Shown in pieces: positions 16,095-23,545 of a DNA stretch of 64,000 nucleotides. Origin of the DNA: Gottschalkiaceae bacterium SANA. GTDB lineage: Bacteria > Bacillota > Clostridia > Tissierellales > GPF-1. The stretch lies in assembly GCA_036323355.1 (NCBI GenBank), contig AP028876.1, positions 434,001-498,000 on the forward strand. Reading direction: 5' to 3'. Under the pieces are notes generated by a model that saw nothing but the letters and a program-made list of their open reading frames with translations, was not told the DNA's origin and searched no databases. The first letter of the stretch is position 1, and each line of letters begins with the position of its first letter. Made by a program: the position numbers and the translations under genes.

Positions 16095-16688
16095 ATGAAT
16101 GCGCTTCATTGGTTTTCTTTTCCGCTGATAATTGAACTTGTTGGTGCTTTGCTTTTTCTATTAATTTTTTTGAAATTCATTGGAAAAGTGACGGGCGTAA
16201 CTTCTTTCGCACAGAAGATCATTTGGAAATTAGCATTGGTGGGCTTCGTCGTCATGACGTTTATCAGTATCAATACCATGATGTTTCATTTTGAATTTGC
16301 GAGAGAGGCGAAATTAGATCGAGCAATCAGTGTCTTTAATGAGTCAAAATCAAGTATTGAAATTATCGGTATCGAAAAGAGTAAATCCGAAGTTTTCACA
16401 TACGAGATGGATCGAAAATCGATTCATTTTTATGTGAGAGATCTGTCCACCAAAGAGATCGCACCTTGTTATATAAAAAGAGAAAATACGTATGTATATT
16501 TGAATGATTTCGTTGAGACGCCATTTATTATTTTCAATTCAACCGAGAATACCATTGATCTTCATCTTCCAGGCGATGCAATAAACGTGAGTGTAGGTGA
16601 AGTGAAAAAAGAAGCGCTCGATTTAAGGCAAATAGAGAGTGAATATTTGTGTTCGTTCTTGGCCAGCATAGATATTTTAGAGGAATGA
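16095..16688 (+). CDS. Membrane-anchored protein of unknown function
   Basis: A 197-residue protein not recognised. Two hydrophobic segments lie near the N-terminus (about residues 12-30 and 48-68, FPLIIELVGALLFLLIFLKF and LALVGFVVMTFISI). The remaining 125 residues look like a strand-rich extracytoplasmic domain with charged loops (IEIIGIEKSKSEVFTYEMDR, ENTIDLHLPGDAINVSVGEV). AGGGGGAG precedes the ATG. It is monocistronic between a TATAAT promoter and a hairpin terminator. There is no informative neighbour. Confidence 0.6.
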   Translation: MNALHWFSFPLIIELVGALLFLLIFLKFIGKVTGVTSFAQKIIWKLALVGFVVMTFISINTMMFHFEFAREAKLDRAISVFNESKSSIEIIGIEKSKSEVFTYEMDRKSIHFYVRDLSTKEIAPCYIKRENTYVYLNDFVETPFIIFNSTENTIDLHLPGDAINVSVGEVKKEALDLRQIESEYLCSFLASIDILEE

Positions 16689-16715
16689 AAGCTGCTTGAC
16701 CAGGCAGCTTTTTTT
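16689..16715 (+). terminator. Terminator after the 16095 gene
   Basis: AAGCTGC (16689-16695) pairs with GCAGCTT (16704-16710), followed by T residues. Confidence 0.75.
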
Positions 16716-16740
16716 GATGAGTTCACCCAATTCTTTGTAT

Positions 16741-16768
16741 AAAAAAAGCAACCCCAATGGGATTGCTT
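16741..16768 (-). terminator. Terminator of cold-shock gene 1
   Basis: On the minus strand AAGCAATCCC pairs with GGGGTTGCTT around ATT, then a T run. Confidence 0.75.
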
Positions 16769-16779
16769 GTCTTTTTTAA

Positions 16780-16980
16780 TTAACGAACTGATGTTACGTT
16801 CTCTGCTTGAGGACCTTTAGCGCCTTGGGCAACTTCAAAAGTTACTTCTTCGCCTTCTTCCAAAGTCTTGTAACCTTCTTTGTTAATTTGTGAGAAATGT
16901 ACGAATACGTCATTTCCTTCTTCAGAAGTGATAAATCCAAAACCTTTTTCTCCGTTAAACCATTTTACTGTACCATTCAT
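16780..16980 (-). CDS. csp: Cold-shock protein (CspA family), copy 1
   Basis: A 66-residue OB-fold protein: [20 protein letters not shown] carries RNP1 (KGFGFI), and DVFVHFSQI carries RNP2. It binds single-stranded RNA/DNA as an RNA chaperone. GGAGGAAACACA precedes the ATG at 16980, and this start matches the other three copies. It differs most in its leader sequence and has Val in RNP2, as does copy 4. It is transcribed alone from its own promoter. Confidence 0.96.
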   Translation of the reverse strand: MNGTVKWFNGEKGFGFITSEEGNDVFVHFSQINKEGYKTLEEGEEVTFEVAQGAKGPQAENVTSVR

Positions 16981-17103
16981 TGTGTTTCCTCCAAAAATAT
17001 TATTATTTGTTGCCTTTAATGTCTTTAGAGAAAACCTACTTCTCATTAAAGAACGTGTCTTGATGCGTTTCATTTTTCACTAATCTATTAAAGGTACAAA
17101 TTA

Positions 17104-17132
17104 ATATTACTATATTTTTAGGGAAAAAGCAA
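17104..17132 (-). promoter_or_regulatory. Promoter of cold-shock gene 1
   Basis: Minus-strand TTGCTT (17132-17127), 17-bp spacer, TAATAT (17109-17104). It gives a leader of about 115 nt. Confidence 0.7.
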
Positions 17133-17154
17133 ATTTGTTCAAGGGAAAAAAACG

Positions 17155-17188
17155 CAAAAAAAAGCGACCTCAAATGAGATCGCTTTTT
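17155..17188 (-). terminator. Terminator of cold-shock gene 2
   Basis: AAAGCGATCTC/GAGGTCGCTTT-type stem around an ATTT loop on the minus strand, then T residues. Confidence 0.8.
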
Positions 17189-17191
17189 GAA

Positions 17192-17392
17192 TTAACGGAC
17201 TGAAGTGATGTTTTCTGCTTGAGGGCCTTTGGCTCCTTGAGCAACTTCAAAAGTAACTTCTTCGCCTTCTTCTAATGTCTTGTAACCTTCTTTGTTAATT
17301 TGTGAAAAATGTGCGAATACGTCATTTCCTTCTTCTGAAGTGATGAATCCGAATCCTTTTTCTGCGTTGAACCATTTTACTGTACCATTCAT
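17192..17392 (-). CDS. csp: Cold-shock protein (CspA family), copy 2
   Basis: A 66-residue CspA-type protein, almost identical to its neighbours, with RNP1 KGFGFI and RNP2 DVFAHF. It has Ala at residue 10 (WFNAEKG). The ATG at 17392 follows GGAGGAAACAACA; an in-frame ATG further upstream merely overlaps this ribosome site. Its leader of about 113 nt shares long stretches with those of copies 3 and 4. Confidence 0.96.
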   Translation of the reverse strand: MNGTVKWFNAEKGFGFITSEEGNDVFAHFSQINKEGYKTLEEGEEVTFEVAQGAKGPQAENITSVR

Positions 17393-17511
17393 TGTTGTTT
17401 CCTCCATATAGATAATTTTTATTCCTTTAAACCCTTAGAGAAAATTACTGATCAACAAAGAATAGCCTTGCATGGTTTTCAGATTCACTAATTTATTAAA
17501 GGTGCTCACTT

Positions 17512-17540
17512 AGTATACTATGGTTTTCAATAAAAAGCAA
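17512..17540 (-). promoter_or_regulatory. Promoter of cold-shock gene 2
   Basis: Minus-strand TTGCTT (17540-17535), 17-bp spacer, TATACT (17517-17512). Confidence 0.75.
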
Positions 17541-17570
17541 ACTTATTTATGTGAACAAATAAATTGTATA

Positions 17571-17603
17571 AAAAAAAGCGACCTCAAATGAGATCGCTTT
17601 TTG
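17571..17603 (-). terminator. Terminator of cold-shock gene 3
   Basis: Same stem as that of copy 2 (AAGCGATCTC with GAGGTCGCTT), followed by T residues on the minus strand. Confidence 0.8.
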
Positions 17604-17605
17604 AA

Positions 17606-17806
17606 TTAACGGACTGAAGTGATGTTTTCTGCTTGAGGGCCTTTGGCTCCTTGAGCAACTTCAAAAGTAACTTCTTCGCCTTCTTCTAATGTTTTGTAAC
17701 CTTCTTTGTTAATTTGTGAAAAATGTGCGAATACGTCGTTGCCTTCTTCTGAAGTGATGAATCCGAAACCTTTTTCCGAGTTAAACCATTTTACTGTACC
17801 ATTCAT
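17606..17806 (-). CDS. csp: Cold-shock protein (CspA family), copy 3
   Basis: A 66-residue CspA-type protein with RNP1 KGFGFI and RNP2 DVFAHF, and Ser at residue 10 (WFNSEKG). The ATG at 17806 follows GGAGGAAACAACA. Leader and terminator are nearly the same as those of copy 2, so the whole transcription unit was duplicated, not only the coding part. Confidence 0.96.
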   Translation of the reverse strand: MNGTVKWFNSEKGFGFITSEEGNDVFAHFSQINKEGYKTLEEGEEVTFEVAQGAKGPQAENITSVR

Positions 17807-17925
17807 TGTTGTTTCCTCCGTGTATCTAATTTTTATTCCTTTAAACCCTTAGAGAAAATTACTGATCAACAAAGAATAGCCTTGCGTGGTTTTCAGATTC
17901 ACTAATTTATTAAAGGTGCTCACTT

Positions 17926-17954
17926 AGGATACTATAGTTTTTAGTAAATAGCAA
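17926..17954 (-). promoter_or_regulatory. Promoter of cold-shock gene 3
   Basis: Minus-strand TTGCTA (17954-17949), 17-bp spacer, TATCCT (17931-17926). Confidence 0.7.
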
Positions 17955-17982
17955 ACTTATTTATGTGAACAATAAAAGTTGT

Positions 17983-18015
17983 AAAAAAAAAGCAACCTCA
18001 AATGAGGTTGCTTTT
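17983..18015 (-). terminator. Terminator of cold-shock gene 4
   Basis: AAGCAACCTC and GAGGTTGCTT form a perfect stem around an ATTT loop, then a long T run on the minus strand. Confidence 0.85.
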
Positions 18016-18019
18016 AGGA

Positions 18020-18220
18020 TTAACGGTTTGAAGTTACGTTTTCTGCTTGAGGGCCTTTGGCTCCTTGAGCAACTTCAAAAGTTACTTCTTCGCCTTCTTC
18101 TAACGTTTTGTAACCTTCTTTGTTAATTTGTGAGAAGTGTACGAATACGTCGTTGCCTTCTTCTGAAGTGATGAATCCGAAACCTTTTTCCGAGTTAAAC
18201 CATTTTACTGTACCATTCAT
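18020..18220 (-). CDS. csp: Cold-shock protein (CspA family), copy 4
   Basis: A 66-residue CspA-type protein with RNP1 KGFGFI and RNP2 DVFVHF; the C-terminus is TSNR rather than TSVR. The ATG at 18220 follows GGAGGAAACACAAACA. It is the most upstream of the array and divergent from ppk. Its leader shares the first and last blocks with the other copies. Confidence 0.96.
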   Translation of the reverse strand: MNGTVKWFNSEKGFGFITSEEGNDVFVHFSQINKEGYKTLEEGEEVTFEVAQGAKGPQAENVTSNR

Positions 18221-18341
18221 TGTTTGTGTTTCCTCCATATAGATAATTTTTTTCCTTTAACGCCTTAGAGAAAAATTCCAATCAACAAAGAATAGCCTTG
18301 CATGGTTTTCAGATTCACTAATGAATTAAAGGTTCAAGATA

Positions 18342-18370
18342 ATGTTACAACAATGATGAAGAAAATGCAA
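18342..18370 (-). promoter_or_regulatory. Promoter of cold-shock gene 4
   Basis: Minus-strand TTGCAT (18370-18365), 17-bp spacer, TAACAT (18347-18342), the same geometry as the other three. Confidence 0.65.
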
Positions 18371-18489
18371 ATGTTTTCCTCACAATAATTGGAAACCCAA
18401 TTTTGCATCTGAAGTATCATTGGGTATGATGGGTATATACGGATTTATAAAAGTTGAAAGCAAATACATTTATCGGCCGGGGGTGTGAA

Positions 18490-20511
18490 ATGAAAGGGTA
18501 TCCGTCTACGAATATTTTGAATAGAGAGTTGAGTTGGCTTCACTTCAATGATCGTGTTTTAGAAGAGGGGGCACGTTGTGATGTGCCTATTTTGGAACGG
18601 GCAAAATTCATCTCAATTTTTGCATCGAATCAGGATGAGTTTTTTGGTGTTCGTGTTGGCTCCTTGCGAGACCAGCGGCAAGCTAAATACAAAAAAGAGG
18701 ACGCATCAGGCTTAACGGCTAAGGAACAGATCAAGCAGATATTTTCCCATACTCGAAAAGCGGTAGAGCGGCAATCTGAAATTTATTTCCTCTGGCTAAA
18801 AGAGTATGAAGAGTCGAATTCTCCGAAGTTATCTGTGGAAACGCTCACGCGGCAAGAACGCATGAATTTAGAATTGTATTTTAAAAGGAGAATCTATCCG
18901 AGTCTATCGCCCTTGGTCTTGGATCAGAATGTAACTCGATTTGCCAACGGGAGATTACACATTCTTGTGAAGTTGAAAAAAAAGAAAATGGGTGTCGTGC
19001 AATTACCGCCTCTTATGAGTCGAATCATCGAGGGCGTGGAGGCTGTTGGACGGTCAGGATTCTTTTTTTTAGAAGATATTATTGGGGCTTTCTCTCAGCG
19101 CTTATTCCCAGATGATTTGGTTATAGATATGGCGGTGTTCCGCGTGACTCGTAGTGAAGATATCCAGGTGGCAGTAGAAGATGCGGGCGACTTATTGGAA
19201 GTGATTGAACAGGCGCTTCCCCAGCGGGAGAACGGTCGAATCATTCGAATGGAAATAGCAGATGAACCGGCATGGGCGATTGAGTTTTTATCGAAATATC
19301 TGGATGTAAAGCCGAGGGATTTCATTCATGTGGATGCCCCTTTGGATTTGACGTGTCTGATGCGTTGGAAGCGTGTGAAAAATGGAAGTGTAGGACTGTA
19401 TGAAAGCTTTGAACCCGCGGAGAAGCTTTGGTGGAAGGGTGATATTTTTCAAGCGATTCGAAAGATGGATCGAATTCATATGCTTCCCTACGAAAAATTC
19501 GATCCAGTTCTAAAGATGATGGAGCAAGCCGTTCAGGATTCACAAGTGATTGCGATTCAACAAACCCTGTATCGGGTAAGTAAAGAGTCCCCTGTGGTTG
19601 AAGCCTTGCGTCAGGCAGCTTTAAAGGGGAAACAGGTAACCGTGGTGATTGAATTGCGGGCGCGGTTTGACGAAGAAAATAATATTCGCTGGGCGCGAAG
19701 CCTTGAAGAAGCGGGTTGCCAAGTGATCTACGGCCACCCAATTCAAAAGGTTCACACCAAGGCATTAGCGGTCATTCGAGAGGAAGAAAATGGATTGAGG
19801 ACCTATTTGCATTTGGGAACAGGAAACTATAACGAGTCGACGGCGAAACTGTATACAGATTTTGGGTATTTTACTGCGAATCCGGAGATGGGCCAGGATA
19901 TTAGTAATATGTTTCACTATATTATGGGCTCGATGAAGATTCCGGAATTTCAGTTATTGGCGGTAGCACCCTTTACCTTGAGAACAACTCTATTGGATCG
20001 AATTGCGGATTGTGTACGATCGGCCAAGCGCGGTGAGGCGGCCTGGATTTTTTTGAAGATGAATTCTCTGGTTGATCAGCCTATGATTCAAGCCCTTTAT
20101 GATGCATCTCGGGCCGGTGTTAAGATCGATTGTCTGGTTCGGGGGATTTGTTGTTTGCGTCCCGGTCTGAAGGGAGTAAGCGAGAATATTCAAGTGAAGA
20201 GTATTGTTGGTCGATTTTTGGAACATCAGCGAGTCTATTGCTTTTCCACAGGTAGTTGGGAGAAACTTTACCTTTCCAGTGCTGACTGGATGCCGAGAAA
20301 TTTAAATCGACGAGTGGAATTGATGTTCCCCATTACCTCGCCCTTGGCGGTGGAGAATATTAAGGGGTGGATGCGCCTGCAGTGGCAGGATGAGAATCGT
20401 GCCCATTGCTTGAAAGCGGACGGCAGTTATCAGACGCTTTCTCGAGAAAAGAATGCACTGGATTCACAGGCTTGTTTTATTGGCGAATTGATGGAGAGGA
20501 GCGGAGAATGA
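18490..20511 (+). CDS. ppk: Polyphosphate kinase (Ppk1)
   Basis: A 673-residue enzyme that makes inorganic polyphosphate from ATP. The start MKGYPSTNILNRELSWLHFN is the conserved Ppk1 N-terminus, and the ATG at 18490 follows GGGGGTGTGAA. FASNQDEFFGVRVG, YGHPIQKVHTKALAVIR (phospho-accepting His region) and HLGTGNYNESTAKLYTDFG mark the catalytic C-terminal domains with the PLD-like HxK motifs. Length is usual for the family. Its stop overlaps the start of ppx (ATGA), so polymer synthesis and degradation are encoded together. Confidence 0.95.
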   Translation: MKGYPSTNILNRELSWLHFNDRVLEEGARCDVPILERAKFISIFASNQDEFFGVRVGSLRDQRQAKYKKEDASGLTAKEQIKQIFSHTRKAVERQSEIYFLWLKEYEESNSPKLSVETLTRQERMNLELYFKRRIYPSLSPLVLDQNVTRFANGRLHILVKLKKKKMGVVQLPPLMSRIIEGVEAVGRSGFFFLEDIIGAFSQRLFPDDLVIDMAVFRVTRSEDIQVAVEDAGDLLEVIEQALPQRENGRIIRMEIADEPAWAIEFLSKYLDVKPRDFIHVDAPLDLTCLMRWKRVKNGSVGLYESFEPAEKLWWKGDIFQAIRKMDRIHMLPYEKFDPVLKMMEQAVQDSQVIAIQQTLYRVSKESPVVEALRQAALKGKQVTVVIELRARFDEENNIRWARSLEEAGCQVIYGHPIQKVHTKALAVIREEENGLRTYLHLGTGNYNESTAKLYTDFGYFTANPEMGQDISNMFHYIMGSMKIPEFQLLAVAPFTLRTTLLDRIADCVRSAKRGEAAWIFLKMNSLVDQPMIQALYDASRAGVKIDCLVRGICCLRPGLKGVSENIQVKSIVGRFLEHQRVYCFSTGSWEKLYLSSADWMPRNLNRRVELMFPITSPLAVENIKGWMRLQWQDENRAHCLKADGSYQTLSREKNALDSQACFIGELMERSGE

Positions 20512-22031
20512 AGCGAATTGGAATTGTTGATTTGGGGTCTAACTCCGTAAGGATGAGTATTATATGGGTGGAAGAGGATGATTCTTATCATATGATTGAA
20601 CAGGCGAAGAGCATGGTTCGCCTCAGCGAAGGCATGTCGGAAGAGGCAAACTTGAGTCCGCAAGCAATGGAGCGGACGAAATCAGCCTTGAGTATGTTTA
20701 AAAAATTGGCAGGGGTTCATCAAGTGGATGAGATCCGTGCTGTGGCAACGGCTGCCGTTCGACAGGCAAAAAACCGTGATGTTTTTTTGGACCTGGTTCG
20801 AGAAGAAACGGATTGGGAGCTGGAGGTCATCTCTGGAGAAAAAGAAGCCTACTACGATTTTTTGGGGGTTGTCAACACGTTACCCTTGAAGGACTTTGTT
20901 TTGATGGATATAGGTGGAGGAAGTACGGAATTGGCGTGGATCGAAAATCGCCAATTGAAGCATGCTGTTAGCCTGCCTTTAGGCGCAGTTTTGTTGACCG
21001 AGTCGTATTTTCCAGAGGGGGAGGTTACTCAAAAAGGGATCAAAAAGGCTATGGAGCGTTTTGATGGAGCGCTAGATGAAATTGAGTGGCTGAATCAGGC
21101 AAAGGGATTGCCCATTGTTGGGCTGGGGGGAACATGGAGAAGCATTGCGAAATTGGATCGCTATGCAACAAGAAATAGCATTCAGCGAATTCATGGTTAT
21201 ACCTTAAACCGCAAAGAAACCCTGGAATGGGTGGAGGACCTATGGGGTATGACCAGAAAGGAAAGGGCAAAGGCAAAGGGGATTAGCGATGCGCGCGCGG
21301 AAGTCATTGTTGGTGGCATTATCCCCATCGAACGAGCTATCAAGCGCTTAATGCCTCAAGAGGTCGTTATTAGCGGTAACGGAGTGCGAGAAGGCTTATT
21401 CTACGAAGCCTATTTCACCATGATGGAGAAACCAATTATTGTGGCTAATGTTTTAAGCCATAGTTTGTCTAATATTGTAAAACGATATCATGAAAACGAT
21501 CATCATCTTGAACAATTGGATCGATTGACCCGTGTGATTTTTGATGCACTTGAACCTGTCTATCATTTTTCCCAACAAGATAGTCAGCTGTTAACAGCAG
21601 CCATTCGACTACACGATATCGGGATGCGGATTGATTACTTCAATCATCAGGACCATAGTTTCTATTTGGCCTTGAACACAAATGTCTACGGCCTTAGCCA
21701 TCGGGAACTGGTTCAGGTTGCCTGGATTGCAGGCAGTCATCGAGTTGATCGAAAACTTCACCAGTCTACACGGCACTATTCTGGGTATATGAATGGTGAT
21801 GAGAAGCAGCGGGTTGAGCAATTGAGCGCAATTTTGATGATTGCAGAACAATTGGATCGTGCAGAGGACAGCCGGGTGACAAGTTTTGCTGCTAGCGTGA
21901 CAGATCGTTCCTTGGTTCTTTCTGTAGGCAGCGAAGAACCCATTGAATTGGAAATTGTTTCAGCAAGACGTGCATCATTTGCATTCCGAAAGGCATATCG
22001 TCGAACCTTATTGATTAAGAGGAGTGAATAG
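20508..22031 (+). CDS. ppx: Exopolyphosphatase / pppGpp phosphatase (Ppx/GppA) with HD domain
   Basis: A 507-residue protein with an ASKHA phosphatase core: IGIVDLGSNSVRMSIIWVEE (phosphate 1), MDIGGGSTELAWIE (phosphate 2) and GNGVREGLFYEAYF. The C-terminal part (about residues 310-507) is an HD-type domain with AAIRLHDIGMRIDY and GLSHRELVQVAWIAGSHR. It degrades polyphosphate from the ends or hydrolyses pppGpp. The ATG at 20508 overlaps the ppk stop, with GGAGAGGAGCGGAGA before it. A ferredoxin-like gene follows by 2 bp. Confidence 0.93.
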   Translation: MKRIGIVDLGSNSVRMSIIWVEEDDSYHMIEQAKSMVRLSEGMSEEANLSPQAMERTKSALSMFKKLAGVHQVDEIRAVATAAVRQAKNRDVFLDLVREETDWELEVISGEKEAYYDFLGVVNTLPLKDFVLMDIGGGSTELAWIENRQLKHAVSLPLGAVLLTESYFPEGEVTQKGIKKAMERFDGALDEIEWLNQAKGLPIVGLGGTWRSIAKLDRYATRNSIQRIHGYTLNRKETLEWVEDLWGMTRKERAKAKGISDARAEVIVGGIIPIERAIKRLMPQEVVISGNGVREGLFYEAYFTMMEKPIIVANVLSHSLSNIVKRYHENDHHLEQLDRLTRVIFDALEPVYHFSQQDSQLLTAAIRLHDIGMRIDYFNHQDHSFYLALNTNVYGLSHRELVQVAWIAGSHRVDRKLHQSTRHYSGYMNGDEKQRVEQLSAILMIAEQLDRAEDSRVTSFAASVTDRSLVLSVGSEEPIELEIVSARRASFAFRKAYRRTLLIKRSE

Positions 22032-22033
22032 AG

Positions 22034-22312
22034 ATGAAAGTGACTTTTCAACAACAGACAGAAGCAAAGAAGGGCAAGACAGTGCTGGAAGTCGCGCAGG
22101 AATCCAAGGTGAAAATGAAAGCGCCTTGTGAAAAAGGGAAATGCGGGAAATGCAAGGTACGGGTGCTTGGTGGGGAATTGGCTCCATTGACCAAAGAAGA
22201 AGGTAAGGTGCTTAGCAAAGAAGAGATAAAAGATGGAATTCGTTTGGCTTGTATGGCCGAAGTAATTGAGGATGTGCAAATCGAAGTGGTAAAAAAAGAG
22301 AAAAAGAAATAA
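22034..22312 (+). CDS. Small 2Fe-2S ferredoxin-domain protein
   Basis: A 92-residue plant-type ferredoxin fold: KGKTVLEVAQESKVKMKAPC, EKGKCGKCKVRVLGG and IRLACMAEV. The cysteines are spaced C-x4-C-x2-C, then one distant C, matching [2Fe-2S] ligands. The C-terminus is very lysine-rich (VVKKEKKK). In larger proteins this domain heads corrinoid activation proteins (RamA/DUF4445 group), but here it stands alone. It is two bases after ppx with GAGGAGTGAATAGAG before the ATG, so it belongs to the polyphosphate operon, an unusual partner whose role is unknown. Confidence 0.85.
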   Translation: MKVTFQQQTEAKKGKTVLEVAQESKVKMKAPCEKGKCGKCKVRVLGGELAPLTKEEGKVLSKEEIKDGIRLACMAEVIEDVQIEVVKKEKKK

Positions 22313-22316
22313 TAAA

Positions 22317-22360
22317 TAAGCGGAGAAGTCACCTAACAGGATGTCTTCTCCGCTTACTTT
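22317..22360. terminator. Bidirectional terminator between polyphosphate operon and haemolysin III gene
   Basis: TAAGCGGAGAAG (22317-22328) pairs with CTTCTCCGCTTA (22345-22356). The two converging genes both end at it. Confidence 0.85.
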
Positions 22361-23007
22361 TAAGCAATGATTAAATAACGGGAAATCATAATGAAATGAG
22401 AGAGTGTTCCCCCCAGAATAAAGAGGTGAAAGATCTCATGAAAGCCAAAATGAGGAAGGGTCATCCATTTTGGTTTGATGGCGTAAATTAATGCGCCGAT
22501 CGTGTACAGGGTGCCGCCCACAAGTAAGAGAACAAATCCCTGCAGTGCGATATTTTGATAGATCGACGGCATAAAGAAGACGGCAGCCCATCCCATTAAA
22601 ACATAGAAGCTGGTATAGAGCCAGCGGGGAGCATTCAGGAAGAATACCCGAAAGAAAATGCCTGCCACGGTCTGAGTCCATAAAACAGCCAAAAGAATCA
22701 GTCCCATGGGGCGTGGAAGCGCCAATAGACAAACTGGCGTATAGGTGCCGGCAATCAGAACAAGGATCATGGAATGATCGATTTTTCTTAAAATCGTTTC
22801 CACGCGCTTCGATGATTTGACGGCATGATAGATTGATGATGCGCTGTACAATAAAATCATGCTTACGCCAAAGATAATGGCGCTGGTCAACTGGAGGGGA
22901 CTGTTATGAAGCACGGATTTCACAATCATCCAGGTGAGCCCGGCTGCAGACAAAACTGCACCGATAAAATGGGTTATGGAGTTAACTGGTTCTTTTATTG
23001 AAAACAT
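22360..23007 (-). CDS. Haemolysin III / PAQR-family membrane protein
   Basis: A 215-residue protein with seven hydrophobic segments. The PAQR metal motif residues are present: SSIYHA after helix 2 and HEIFHLFILGGTLSHF near the C-terminus, with PVNSITHFIGAVLSAAG at the start. The family (YqfA/TrhA in bacteria) is linked to membrane lipid homeostasis and fluidity sensing; the haemolysin name is historical. GGAGTCAC precedes the ATG. It is alone on this strand. Confidence 0.92.
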   Translation of the reverse strand: MFSIKEPVNSITHFIGAVLSAAGLTWMIVKSVLHNSPLQLTSAIIFGVSMILLYSASSIYHAVKSSKRVETILRKIDHSMILVLIAGTYTPVCLLALPRPMGLILLAVLWTQTVAGIFFRVFFLNAPRWLYTSFYVLMGWAAVFFMPSIYQNIALQGFVLLLVGGTLYTIGALIYAIKPKWMTLPHFGFHEIFHLFILGGTLSHFIMISRYLIIA

Positions 23008-23230
23008 ATGTGACTCCTTTCAGTTTCTAGTATTATTTTACCACTAAATGAAGACGACATGACAAAAGACGTGAAAAAAACATATAGACGTGAAAATGAG
23101 TAGAATGAAACTTCGGTTGGATTTTCTATAGAGAAATAGAGAGACCTTTTTGTTTGAATAGCGTGGGTGGTTTTATGTGTTGAAAGATTGACAATGAGGG
23201 ATTATGGTAAAATAATATTGGAGGAAACGA

Positions 23231-23545
23231 ATGATACGATTTGTAAGAATAGATAAAAAAGTAGGATCAGAAAAGCTAACTGAGATTGAATTTCAGGCGC
23301 ATCTTCGTTTTATGGAGAGGTCTGTTGAAGAGATGCCCATGATGGCGGGAGGATTTGTAGGAGATCCGGGTGGAATGGTTATTTTTGAAGCGCAATCATT
23401 GAATCAGGCGAGAGCGTGGGCTACTCGGGATCCCTTGTTTGAATCTGGGAAATATAAATTTCAGCTTTACGAGTGGTCTTTGGTTTTTAATACGATATCT
23501 GGAGGGGAGGATAGCCATGGGAACGGGAAAGACGGAAAAGTTTGA
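23231..23545 (+). CDS. YciI-like (YCII domain) protein
   Basis: A 104-residue protein with a dimeric ferredoxin-like YCII pattern: HLRFMERSVEEMPMMAGGFV, then DPGGMVIFEAQSLNQARAWA, TRDPLFESGKYKFQLYEWSL. YciI-like proteins are small and mostly of unknown activity. TTGGAGGAAACGA precedes the ATG. The last 29 bases overlap the next gene, so the two are translated together. The final 13 residues (GEDSHGNGKDGKV) lie in the overlap and look non-conserved. Confidence 0.8.
   Translation: MIRFVRIDKKVGSEKLTEIEFQAHLRFMERSVEEMPMMAGGFVGDPGGMVIFEAQSLNQARAWATRDPLFESGKYKFQLYEWSLVFNTISGGEDSHGNGKDGKV

Noticed and set aside
19322-19765. 147-residue antisense frame opposite ppk
   Set aside because: Lies fully within ppk, has no ribosome site and no known pattern.
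23194-23220. TTGACA-17-AATAAT promoter just before the YciI gene
   Set aside because: Transcription would start inside the ribosome site, leaving almost no leader; the true promoter is unclear.
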